NCBI GenBank assembly: GCA_945877575.1
Contig: CAMDUE010000011.1
Span: 16,353-80,352, forward strand
Source: Chitinophaga pinensis
Lineage (GTDB): Bacteria > Bacteroidota > Bacteroidia > NS11-12g > UBA955
Length of the DNA: 64,000 bases
Reading direction: 5' to 3'
The notes below the pieces were generated by a model that was given only the letters and a program-made list of their open reading frames with translations, was not told the DNA's origin and made no database searches. The translations under genes were made by a program, and so were the position numbers. Below are positions 16,855-24,564 of the stretch, in pieces. How positions within the stretch are numbered: position 1 is the first letter of the stretch; every line of letters starts with the position of its first letter.

Positions 16855-17267
16855 CCCAAAAATTTCTCAGCTACTTTCCTTGGTTTGCTGCCTCATGGTT
16901 AATCTATGTTGCCTATTATTATTTCAACCAAAATTTCATTTTGCAATCACTTTGGAACAATGGTTTTTTCAGGTCAGGGCCCATCCGATTTGCAGTTAGA
17001 GAAGTGGCGGTTTATTCCATTGCTTTTCTGAATTATCTACACTTTAAAAAGACCCTCAAAGGCACTTATCCGGTGCAATTCTGGTTTTTTTTAGCAACTT
17101 TAGATATTGTCTGCTTATTACTCGGATTTTTTAGGGAATTTGCGTTTGAAGTTTCATCTTTCAAAGCTATTTATAACAACATCATTGGGATCATTGCTTC
17201 CCCCTTATACTCGGTTTTTTTCTTTCTCTACGCCAATTATTTTGCCGATAAAGAAAGTCAGTCATGA
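16824..17267 (+). CDS. exosortase-associated small membrane protein (exosortase F-system-like)
   Basis: A 147-residue protein with about four predicted membrane helices. Its start lies 31 bp inside the exosortase gene and its end overlaps the following start by four bases, so the three are translationally coupled. Flavobacterial exosortase F loci are known to carry a small membrane protein right after the enzyme gene; length, topology and position match, and the ending NNIIGIIASPLYSVFFFLYANYF is reminiscent of that family. Its role is unknown; a chaperone or scaffold for the enzyme would fit but is a guess. Confidence 0.65.
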   Translation: MVDLPQEKSLTQKFLSYFPWFAASWLIYVAYYYFNQNFILQSLWNNGFFRSGPIRFAVREVAVYSIAFLNYLHFKKTLKGTYPVQFWFFLATLDIVCLLLGFFREFAFEVSSFKAIYNNIIGIIASPLYSVFFFLYANYFADKESQS

Positions 17268-18277
17268 AATCTTGTGCTACTCTTATTTTTTTCTTTCTGG
17301 GGATATTTTCACGCCTCAACGCTCAACGTGATCTATTTGCAAATGTAGCCGCCTCATCTGGGAATTCTGCCGCACTCAAATTGGGGGCTGATTGGGAAGT
17401 CTTCCTCGAAAGGCAACAAGGCTTTTTCAAAAAGAAAAAACGCTTTCCTACAGCATATGTTGGGGTAGAGCTCGGTTATGGCACCTATTATAATTTTTTA
17501 ACCCCATTAAACATTGCGCATGTTGCTCCCCGTTTTGGGGTTACCTATGCTTTCGCCGATCTTTTTGGTGTTTACGGACATTTAAGTTACGGTTGGGCCT
17601 CAAAATCTTGTGTCAGAACAGAAGCTGAATTAGGCGTTCGACTTGGAATTTCATCTTCCTTGGGAATTCAAGCGGGATATAGGTTATTTAACTTCAATAC
17701 CGCCAACAGTAAATTCCCCAACTTGAATTTCAATCAAGGAATGGGTTTCGCGGGCTTGGTTTTTTCGCCACACTCCAAAAAAATACAGCCCATTTACAGA
17801 GTAAAGAAGAAGTTCTTCGCATACCCGTATAGTTTGGGTCTAAAACTCGGACTGAGGAAGCACAGTTTGCTTTATGATCGCACTCATTTGGTTTGGAATC
17901 TGGATGCTTCTTATCGCTTCCAAAAGTCCAATCGACGCGCTTGGGATGTGGGATTAGAATGGATCACAGATCCCACTTATTTCTATAAACCTGATGGGAA
18001 ACCTACCGAGCTCAAATATCCTCAAAACTCAGAAGTCACCCTACGGGCTGGAAACCTCATTTTGATGGGCCGAATGGCACTCCGCACCGATTTAGGATTC
18101 TATATTTTACGTCCTATAACATCAACAAAACCTATGTTTTACCAAGGCTTAGGTTTAGATTACAGGTTGTCCCAAAATTGGGAATTTCGAACCCGACTTA
18201 AAACCCACTTTCAACGTAAGTTTATCTTTGATGCCCCTGATTTCGTAGAATGGGGCTTAGTTTTAAGAATTCAATAA
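17264..18277 (+). CDS. outer-membrane beta-barrel protein, possibly acyloxyacyl hydrolase-like
   Basis: A 337-residue protein with a signal peptide (ending SRLNAQ) and alternating hydrophobic strands throughout. A basic patch FKKKKRF occurs near residue 55. The ending RTRLKTHFQR..APDFVEWGLVLRIQ is similar to that of Bacteroidota proteins annotated as acyloxyacyl hydrolases (PagL-like), but I cannot identify a convincing His-Ser catalytic pair, so enzyme activity is not claimed. Its ATG overlaps the preceding stop (ATGA), making it the last gene of the exosortase operon. The 3' end abuts heptamer array 4. Confidence 0.65.
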   Translation: MKSCATLIFFFLGIFSRLNAQRDLFANVAASSGNSAALKLGADWEVFLERQQGFFKKKKRFPTAYVGVELGYGTYYNFLTPLNIAHVAPRFGVTYAFADLFGVYGHLSYGWASKSCVRTEAELGVRLGISSSLGIQAGYRLFNFNTANSKFPNLNFNQGMGFAGLVFSPHSKKIQPIYRVKKKFFAYPYSLGLKLGLRKHSLLYDRTHLVWNLDASYRFQKSNRRAWDVGLEWITDPTYFYKPDGKPTELKYPQNSEVTLRAGNLILMGRMALRTDLGFYILRPITSTKPMFYQGLGLDYRLSQNWEFRTRLKTHFQRKFIFDAPDFVEWGLVLRIQ

Positions 18278-18278
18278 C

Positions 18279-18361
18279 TGGGTTCGGGGTTCGGGGTTCG
18301 GGGTTCGGAATCTGGCACTCGACTCCCGATACCCGATACCCGATACCCGGTACCCGGTATT
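18279..18361. repeat. heptamer repeat array 4 (convergent junction)
   Basis: GGTTCGG units followed by CGATACC/CGGTACC units. The two halves are roughly reverse complements, so the array could fold back as an imperfect hairpin. It fills the space between two convergent genes and no classical terminator is visible. Confidence 0.93.
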
Positions 18362-18366
18362 TAGTG

Positions 18367-19041
18367 TCAAAATCTTACGCCCAACCTTACTCCTGGATTC
18401 ACGGCAATGCCGAGGCCCATAGTAGTAGTGAGTTTAGATTCGGTGGCGGTGTTTGATTGGTTGTTCCAATTGAGCTGGTAACCGTTGAATTGGTAGGTGT
18501 AACCAAAGGAGATTTCGCTCCCTACATAGACGTTTTTGGTGAAATAGTAGTCTGCACCGAATACGCCCAAAAGTCCAAATCCGAATCCACCAGAAACAGA
18601 GTTTTTAAATTCACCACCCGGAACATAGGTAAAACCATTGGTGGTATTTGTTCCGCTGAATTTACCTCCGCCCGTAGCAAACATAAGTTGGCCTCCCAAG
18701 TAAACGCTGAGTTTATCGGTAGATTTGATGTGTTTTTCTGCACCGAGTCCGACGTTGAAATTCCAATTGTTTTGGGTGGTGACGCCAAATTTATCACGAT
18801 TTCCCGGATCATATATTCGGTCTGAATTTGAGAAGGTAGAAACTGCTACCATGGCTCTTAGGGCAATGTCGTCTTTGATGAATCGTCTAAGGCGAAGGCT
18901 CGGAGCATCAAAACTGATGGGGCTACTTCCTGTTTGAAGATTGACGTTGACTTCGAGCGTATTTTTTGAGTTGGGATTGTAATTCTGCGCCGCAGTCGTT
19001 CCCGCCATGGCTAAAGCCATTCCTAATAGAATTTTTCTCAT
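18367..19041 (-). CDS. outer-membrane beta-barrel protein
   Basis: A 224-residue small porin-like barrel. Start at the ATG 19041 (the track begins one codon earlier at a GTG), giving signal peptide MRKILLGMALAMAGTTAAQ. The body alternates strand and turn (DIALRAMVAVSTF, KLSVYLGGQLMF, NVYVGSEISFGYTYQF) and ends with VNPGVRLGVRF, a terminal aromatic strand as needed for BAM insertion. It lies 19 nt after the stop of a similar barrel gene on the same strand. Minus-strand TACTTTCG at 19049-19056 is a one-mismatch -7 element. Function unknown. Confidence 0.8.
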   Translation of the reverse strand: MRKILLGMALAMAGTTAAQNYNPNSKNTLEVNVNLQTGSSPISFDAPSLRLRRFIKDDIALRAMVAVSTFSNSDRIYDPGNRDKFGVTTQNNWNFNVGLGAEKHIKSTDKLSVYLGGQLMFATGGGKFSGTNTTNGFTYVPGGEFKNSVSGGFGFGLLGVFGADYYFTKNVYVGSEISFGYTYQFNGYQLNWNNQSNTATESKLTTTMGLGIAVNPGVRLGVRF

Positions 19042-19060
19042 CACTAAACGAAAGTATGGA

Positions 19061-19930
19061 TTAAAATTTATAACCTATACGAATGCCTGGAGAATAATTG
19101 AAACGCAGACTCAATTCATTTCCGGAGTATAAACCCACTTGAGATACGAGGCCATTTCCTACAGAGACTGATTTGCCTGAATTTCTGATATTCAACGCTG
19201 AAAAACCAGCCTGTATTTCTGTGCCTATGTAGAAGTCTGAATTTAAGTAATAGTCGAGACCGGCAAATCCTCCGGCATAAATACCGGTGCGACTGATTGT
19301 TTCATTGTATGAATATTGTAATTTATAGGTGCGACCATCATCAGTATTGGTTCCTTTAATGCCTTGTGTGCGCATGATGAGCATGACTTCAGCCCCGTAA
19401 TAGGGAGAGACATGTTTGTTTTTTGATTTGAGGTGAAACTCTACGCCCAATGCACCATGAATATCTTGGTCTGTAATTTTGACTTCAACCACTTGCCCAC
19501 GGAATTCCTCAAAGGTGCGATTTTCAGTGGTAGTATTGATGATGCCGCGTACCCTGTAAACGCGATTGTTTTCGTTGAATAAACGAAGTTTGATATCGTC
19601 GAATTTTATCATCCATGGGTCGTCTCCAAAACTGATTTGGGCTAGTCCTTCAATCAAAAGGTCTCCTTTTTTTGGTTTGTTGATGACGATTTCTTTTTTA
19701 TCGGAGTTTTGTTGGATGATGATGGGTTGCGGTGCAGGCTGAGCTGTGCTGTTGGCTGAATTTTCTGCAGGGGCAGTTGGATTGGAGCCTGGAGTGACTG
19801 TTTTCTGAAAATTGGGGGTGGTTGGTTGCCCGTTCAAGTCTGGGGTGATAGGTTTTCGTCCAATTTGTGCTTGTACTTGGACAGCGAAGAAGAGGAAACA
19901 TCCCCCGAAAAGAAACCTCAAAATATTCAT
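19061..19930 (-). CDS. outer-membrane beta-barrel protein with Pro/Thr/Ala-rich linker
   Basis: A 289-residue protein. The ATG at 19930 rather than the track's 19957 fits the promoter element and gives a signal peptide MNILRFLFGGCFLFFAVQVQAQ. Residues of about 25-75 are low-complexity (PTTPNFQKTVTPGSNPTAPAE), followed by a beta-barrel that ends LSLRFNYSPGIRIGYKF. The GVEFHLKSKNKHVSPYYGAE and YYLNSDFYIGTEIQAGF strands resemble those of the neighbour at 18367, suggesting tandem paralogues. Function unknown. Confidence 0.78.
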   Translation of the reverse strand: MNILRFLFGGCFLFFAVQVQAQIGRKPITPDLNGQPTTPNFQKTVTPGSNPTAPAENSANSTAQPAPQPIIIQQNSDKKEIVINKPKKGDLLIEGLAQISFGDDPWMIKFDDIKLRLFNENNRVYRVRGIINTTTENRTFEEFRGQVVEVKITDQDIHGALGVEFHLKSKNKHVSPYYGAEVMLIMRTQGIKGTNTDDGRTYKLQYSYNETISRTGIYAGGFAGLDYYLNSDFYIGTEIQAGFSALNIRNSGKSVSVGNGLVSQVGLYSGNELSLRFNYSPGIRIGYKF

Positions 19931-19944
19931 ATTCTTAGAGAGTG

Positions 19945-19952
19945 CAAAGTTA
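19945..19952 (-). promoter_or_regulatory. putative -7 promoter element of the barrel pair 19061/18367
   Basis: Minus-strand TAACTTTG, exact match, 14 nt before the ATG at 19930. It lies back to back with the plus-strand element at 19970. Confidence 0.55.
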
Positions 19953-19969
19953 AGCAATCGAAATTAAAC

Positions 19970-19977
19970 TAATTTTG
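19970..19977 (+). promoter_or_regulatory. putative -7 promoter element of the gene at 19985
   Basis: TAATTTTG, exact TAnnTTTG match, ends 7 nt before the ATG. Confidence 0.55.
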
Positions 19978-19984
19978 CCGGAGT

Positions 19985-20587
19985 ATGAAGCAAAAGATTG
20001 TATTTTTATTGGGAGTTAGTTGTTTGATATTGAATGGTTTAATGGGTCAAAAGTGGTCAATGAAAGACAGTATTTTATTAAGTTTGAAGAATAAGCCAGA
20101 GTTTTCGGGCAGTTTAGACGGTCGACAATCATACGTTCTGGCTCAACCCGTGAATATTTTTGGGATTAGAGCGGGTATGGATTACAAGAAGACTGCTTTA
20201 TACGGCGGAATTTATGCCACTGCATTCACTGATGCCTTAGCACAGAATTCATATAAGTATTTTTATTTAAGTGCTACTGGGGAATATCGTTGGTATCATA
20301 CTTACCGTTGGCAGGTGAATCAAACGGTTCAGTTGGGTATAGGTAGCGCTGATATTAAACGCACGGTTGATGGAGAAGAGCAATATTATTCTAAGATGAT
20401 TGTACCTGTAGAGACAGGTGTCTACGCGTCATACCGAGTTTGGAAGTTTATTGGAGTGGCAGCGGGAGTAGGAATTCGTATTTCAGCTACTCCCGGAACC
20501 TATTTTTCGGGGTCTTATTATTCTGGTGGACTTACTTTTTATGCTGACGAGCTGATGAAGATTTTACCTCGTCTAAGTGAGCGATAA
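19985..20587 (+). CDS. small secreted/outer-membrane beta-barrel-like protein
   Basis: A 200-residue protein with a signal peptide (MKQKIVFLLGVSCLILNGLMG) and strand-rich body (TALYGGIYATAF, YFYLSATGEYRWY, FIGVAAGVGIRIS, YSGGLTFY). It lacks a clear terminal barrel strand: the end KILPRLSER is a helix-like tail that overlaps the 3' end of the convergent gene by 56 bp, so the tail may have been gained by read-through. Divergent from the barrel gene at 19061. I do not recognise the family. Confidence 0.7.
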   Translation: MKQKIVFLLGVSCLILNGLMGQKWSMKDSILLSLKNKPEFSGSLDGRQSYVLAQPVNIFGIRAGMDYKKTALYGGIYATAFTDALAQNSYKYFYLSATGEYRWYHTYRWQVNQTVQLGIGSADIKRTVDGEEQYYSKMIVPVETGVYASYRVWKFIGVAAGVGIRISATPGTYFSGSYYSGGLTFYADELMKILPRLSER

Positions 20588-22109
20588 ATTCTTCAATTTT
20601 GTCAACATCTATGCGGTTGGCCACAATTTTCTTGTTCTCATCAAGAATGTACAAAGTGGGACTTGATATCACGTAATAGGAAGAAAGAGCATCAGCATAT
20701 TTCTGTGACATAACCTCTCCGCGAATCAAGTTGGTGAACTCGCTGATTTCAGGGTGCTTTGCAAGATAATCATACCATTCTTTCTTTTTGTCGCCCGATG
20801 ACAGGGTGATTACTTTCCAGCCTTTTGATTTATTTCTTTCGTAGAGTTTAGCAACTTTTGGCATTATTTCTTTGCAATGCCCGCAAGTTGGATCCCAGAA
20901 CATCAAAATGGTGTAAGGGCCCTTAATGCTGTTTGTATTGATCCAAACGGAATCTTGGTTTTTCAATTGCATATCAGCGCCTTTTTCTCCAATGAGTGAG
21001 GATTGGCGTCGGTAAGCGTTGTCACACATGCTTTTCACCAGCGCACTGTCAACCCACCAAGCTCTTCCTTGACAATATTGAGAAATGGCCATGTACACAA
21101 ATGCTTTATCTAATCCCATGATGTTACTAGATTCAAAGCGATTGGTTAAGTACCAAATTACATATTTTTCGTTTTCAATAGAATTGCGTGTTTTTTCGAG
21201 TAGGAAATTTGAGGCTTGAATGCATGTATCTGCATCAGGAACAATAACTTTATCAAAGAAAGCGTCCAATTTTTGTTTCAAACTATTCACTGGCATGCGT
21301 ACCAAAGCATCTTCGTTTAGGTCAACATTGTCCCAGTAGTGTGCGCGGTAGTAGCGGTAGGCAAAGGTGCTGTCTTTTGAACCATCTGCTAAGGTTGGGG
21401 TTTCAGGAATTCTAACGGGTATCATGGAGTTCAAGAAACGAGCCAACATGCTGGTTGGGTTTTTAGCAATAAAAATGCTGTCAAACTTATTTTTGTTGTC
21501 TAAGTATTCATTCCTAAGTGGATTGAGTTTGGCATAATTTTCATCGCTAGAATCTGCTTTGAGTTGTTGATCAATTTCAATGATTTTTTCTACGATGCCC
21601 GATTTACCTAGTTGGTATTCTACAAATCTTTGATTTTCTTCAGAGCCTTCTACTTTCATTTTTTTGTAGTACAGATGCTCATAATAGGAAGTGTCTGTTG
21701 AGATGGTGAAATCTTGATCATCGTCAACAAGGAATTCGAAATAATCTTTCTTTTCAGGCAGTACAAAAAGGTACATGCCGCGTTGTAGAATTTTAGTTCC
21801 GTCAAACGTGGCCATTCCTTTTTTGTCAACTACAGTGGTATCGCGAAGGTATTTGCCACCTATGTGATGGTCTGCGAGGTAGACCGTTTCGCCGGGTTTC
21901 AGTCCTTTAACTTTAAATCTAATATTGTAAGTTCCAGGAATTCGACCGTCCCAAGTGGTATTTCTTTGTTTTGGAAAAACGCCCGTTTCTTTGGTGCGTT
22001 TTGCTTTGTATTCAAGTCTCTCAGCAGGAGCAGAATACGGAATCATTTGAGCGTATGTCTGATTAAAAATAAATGAGGCAATAAAGCTAAAAAATGCGAT
22101 TTTCTTCAT
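20532..22109 (-). CDS. TlpA-like thiol-disulfide oxidoreductase with DUF5106/DUF4369-type N-terminus
   Basis: A 525-residue exported protein predicted to act in the periplasm on disulfides or in stress protection. The ATG at 22109 gives signal peptide MKKIAFFSFIASFIFNQTYAQ; the track's longer start is not needed. Residues of about 35-130 (IRFKVKGLKPGETVYLADHH) resemble the DUF4369 beta domain, the middle is helical (DUF5106-like), and residues from about 390 form a thioredoxin fold with active site WDPTCGHCKEIMPKV. SPTLYILDENKKIV carries the cis-proline strand. Its 3' end overlaps the convergent gene at 19985. Confidence 0.85.
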   Translation of the reverse strand: MKKIAFFSFIASFIFNQTYAQMIPYSAPAERLEYKAKRTKETGVFPKQRNTTWDGRIPGTYNIRFKVKGLKPGETVYLADHHIGGKYLRDTTVVDKKGMATFDGTKILQRGMYLFVLPEKKDYFEFLVDDDQDFTISTDTSYYEHLYYKKMKVEGSEENQRFVEYQLGKSGIVEKIIEIDQQLKADSSDENYAKLNPLRNEYLDNKNKFDSIFIAKNPTSMLARFLNSMIPVRIPETPTLADGSKDSTFAYRYYRAHYWDNVDLNEDALVRMPVNSLKQKLDAFFDKVIVPDADTCIQASNFLLEKTRNSIENEKYVIWYLTNRFESSNIMGLDKAFVYMAISQYCQGRAWWVDSALVKSMCDNAYRRQSSLIGEKGADMQLKNQDSVWINTNSIKGPYTILMFWDPTCGHCKEIMPKVAKLYERNKSKGWKVITLSSGDKKKEWYDYLAKHPEISEFTNLIRGEVMSQKYADALSSYYVISSPTLYILDENKKIVANRIDVDKIEEFIAHLDEVKSSSARQHKK

Positions 22110-22163
22110 CTTCTTTAAAGTTTGCGTAAATTTAAGACAAAAATCAAGCCAAAGGGTTGCTTT

Positions 22164-22499
22164 ATGACGCAAAAGAATTCATTTTATTTGAGAGTTTTCG
22201 ACGTAGTTCGGTTGATTCCCCATGGAAGAGTTACATCTTATGGTGCAATAGCAGCCTATTTGGGTGCACGTAGCAGCTCAAGATTGGTGGGATGGGCCAT
22301 GAATGTAAGTCACGGTGAACTTCCGCCGGTGCCGGCACACCGAGTGGTTAATAGGAATGGAGATTTGAGTGGCAAAGCGCATTTTTCATCCCCCGAAAGA
22401 ATGAAAGAATTGCTCGAAAAAGAGGGTATCCAGGTTGTTAACGACCGGGTGATTAATTTCGACGAGGTTTTTTGGGACCCCGTTTCTCTGGGGTATTGA
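22164..22499 (+). CDS. alkyltransferase-like protein (MGMT family, ATL)
   Basis: Small DNA-binding protein that recognises O6-alkylguanine and hands it to nucleotide excision repair. The ATG at 22164 gives 111 residues, the C-terminal MGMT domain alone; the track's TTG start adds an unlikely basic tail. The helix-turn-helix region RVTSYGAIAAYLGARSSSRLVGWAMN includes the Arg that flips the base. The active-site motif PCHR of true methyltransferases reads PAHRVV here, so the alkyl-acceptor cysteine is replaced by alanine, as in the ATL of Thermus thermophilus. It is therefore not a repair methyltransferase. Its 3' end overlaps the convergent pseudouridine synthase gene by 47 bp. Confidence 0.92.
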   Translation: MTQKNSFYLRVFDVVRLIPHGRVTSYGAIAAYLGARSSSRLVGWAMNVSHGELPPVPAHRVVNRNGDLSGKAHFSSPERMKELLEKEGIQVVNDRVINFDEVFWDPVSLGY

Positions 22500-23163
22500 A
22501 TAGCTGCCACCATTGGGTTTTTGGGTATGGGGCAATGACGCTCACATCGGGATTGGTTTTCACGGGGTGGGGCGTTATCAGTTGGCGGGAGTGCAGTCCA
22601 ATGCTTCGGTCAGGCAATGCGTTGGGGGCGCCGTATTTAAGGTCACCCAAAATAGGGGAACCCATTTTAGACATTTGGGCCCGAATTTGATGAAAACGGC
22701 CTGTTTCTAAGGTGATTTCATACAAATATTTTCCTGCCAAATTCCCGAGAAGTTTATAATGCAATACTGAACGTTTAGCGTCTCCTCTGGCTTTGTTGTA
22801 GGCATGTGCCTTATGTGTAACGCTGTCTTTTGATAGGTAATGTTCTAAAGTACCGGACTCTTCAGAAAGCTGGGTTTCTGTAAGGCAATGGTAGATTTTT
22901 TTGTTTAGTTTGTTTTTGAAAATCTCGTTGAGTCGGGTTAGGGCTTTAGATGTTTTTGCCAAAATCACGGTGCCACTCACAGGTCTATCAATTCGGTGTG
23001 CAAGTCCAACATAAGCGGCTCCTGGTTTTTTGTATTTGGTTCTAATGTATTCTTCTGCAAGTTCCAAAAGGTGTGTATCTCCAGTGGTATCGCCTTGTAC
23101 GGGCAGTCCCGAAGGTTTATTTACTATTAACAGGTGATTATCTTCATAGAGTACATCAATCAT
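22453..23163 (-). CDS. RluA-family RNA pseudouridine synthase
   Basis: Converts specific uridines of rRNA or tRNA to pseudouridine. The 236 residues show the RluA core: LLIVNKPSGLPVQ near residue 10, the catalytic-aspartate motif HRIDRPVSGTVILAKT (Asp in HRID), and GRFHQIRAQMSKMGSPILGD near the C-terminus. No S4 domain is present. The track's ATG is the only sensible start. The exact target nucleotide cannot be inferred. Convergent and overlapping with the ATL gene. Confidence 0.93.
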   Translation of the reverse strand: MIDVLYEDNHLLIVNKPSGLPVQGDTTGDTHLLELAEEYIRTKYKKPGAAYVGLAHRIDRPVSGTVILAKTSKALTRLNEIFKNKLNKKIYHCLTETQLSEESGTLEHYLSKDSVTHKAHAYNKARGDAKRSVLHYKLLGNLAGKYLYEITLETGRFHQIRAQMSKMGSPILGDLKYGAPNALPDRSIGLHSRQLITPHPVKTNPDVSVIAPYPKTQWWQLFNTPEKRGPKKPRRN

Positions 23164-23189
23164 AATGCAAAGGTACGACGAACTTCGCC

Positions 23190-23197
23190 TATTTTTG
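23190..23197 (+). promoter_or_regulatory. putative -7 promoter element of the MATE gene
   Basis: TATTTTTG, exact TAnnTTTG match, ends 11 nt before the ATG at 23209 and supports that start. Confidence 0.5.
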
Positions 23198-23208
23198 CTC
23201 CCATTTTC

Positions 23209-24564
23209 ATGTTAGGTAAGTTATTGAGTCGCATTTCCAAGGCGGAGGTTAAGTTAATCACAAAGTTGGCGTACCCCATTGTATTGGGTCATTTAGGCAT
23301 AGTTTTAATGGGTGTTGCCGATACAGTGATGGTCGGGAAATTGGGAAAAGTAGCGCTTGCTGGAGTCAATCAAGCCAACAATATTTTCTTCCTGTTTAGC
23401 GGACTCACCTTTGGAGTTTTGTTCGCTGTTAGTACGTTAGTGAGTATTAAAGTGGGCGAAAAACGACCAGATTTGGGCTTTATTACCTACAGAGCGGGCT
23501 TGTTGGTCTCTGTAATTCTGTTCGTATTTCAATATTTGATTTTATGGTTGTTGATTGAGAATTTTCATTGGCTGAAACAGTCGCCCGAAATCGAGGCAAT
23601 TGCTCCTGAATTCTTGAAAATAATTGCTTGGTCTGTTTTGCCGATGCTGATTTTTACCAATTGTAGGCAATTTACCGATGGGTTGGGCCATACTAAAATC
23701 TCGATGGTTTTGAATATTGGAGGACTGGGATTGAATGTCTTATTGAACGCCATCATGATTTATGGTTGGTGGGGATTTCCGGCGTTAGGGGCAAATGGTG
23801 CGGCATGGGCAACATTAATTACTCGCATATTGATGGCTGTAGCTGCACTGTGGTACGTTCGATATTCCAAATTAATGAAGCAATATTTGCCAGTTAAAAT
23901 GCCCGATTTCAAGGCCATTTGGAGAGAAACCTTCGAAATTTGGAAGATTGGCACTCCTATAGCGCTTCAAACCTTTGCTGAATGGGCTTGTTTTGCCATA
24001 TCGGGAATCATGATTGGTTGGTATGGTTCTGTGCAATTGGCCGCACACGCAGTTGCCTTGAACGCAGCTTCGCTGACTTACATGGTAGCATCGGGACTTT
24101 CAATGGCAGGAAGCATCAGAGTGGGCAATGCCTATGGTGAGCAATCTTTGTCAAGCATAAGAAGAATTGCCAACATGACCTTCTTTATGATTGTAGTTTT
24201 TGAGATTTTCAATGCTTTAATTTTTATTGTTTTCAACAGACAGATTGCTGGATTATACGGAGTTGAATCGGATGTTATGCCATATATCTTGCCTTTGTTC
24301 TTTTTGGCTGCCTTTTTTCAAATTAGCGATGGACTGCAAGCTGCGGCTATGTCGGTTTTGCGTGGAATCAAAGATGTGGTTTGGGCTTCCATCATTTCAA
24401 TCATAGCATATTGGGTAGTTTCATTGCCACTTTCTTATTTATTTGGCGAAATATTACAGAAGGGTGTTTATGGCGTTTGGTTGGGATTCTCTGCAGGCTT
24501 ATTTTTGGCAGCAATATTAGGTGTATATAGATTTTATTATCAATGGAAAAGAATCAAGTTTTGA
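23209..24564 (+). CDS. MATE-family efflux transporter
   Basis: Inner-membrane Na+ or H+ driven exporter of drugs or metabolites. From the ATG at 23209 it is 451 residues with twelve hydrophobic segments in two repeats. AYPIVLGHLGIVLMGVADTVMVGKLG and the later AAHAVALNAASLTYMVASGLSMAGSIRVGNAYG are the conserved MATE stretches of the N- and C-halves. The end overlaps the next gene's start by 22 bp, so the two are co-transcribed. Substrate unknown. Confidence 0.94.
   Translation: MLGKLLSRISKAEVKLITKLAYPIVLGHLGIVLMGVADTVMVGKLGKVALAGVNQANNIFFLFSGLTFGVLFAVSTLVSIKVGEKRPDLGFITYRAGLLVSVILFVFQYLILWLLIENFHWLKQSPEIEAIAPEFLKIIAWSVLPMLIFTNCRQFTDGLGHTKISMVLNIGGLGLNVLLNAIMIYGWWGFPALGANGAAWATLITRILMAVAALWYVRYSKLMKQYLPVKMPDFKAIWRETFEIWKIGTPIALQTFAEWACFAISGIMIGWYGSVQLAAHAVALNAASLTYMVASGLSMAGSIRVGNAYGEQSLSSIRRIANMTFFMIVVFEIFNALIFIVFNRQIAGLYGVESDVMPYILPLFFLAAFFQISDGLQAAAMSVLRGIKDVVWASIISIIAYWVVSLPLSYLFGEILQKGVYGVWLGFSAGLFLAAILGVYRFYYQWKRIKF

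Noticed and set aside
18457-18825. 122-residue ORF opposite the barrel gene at 18367
   Set aside because: Shadow frame; the minus-strand reading has signal peptide and barrel strands.
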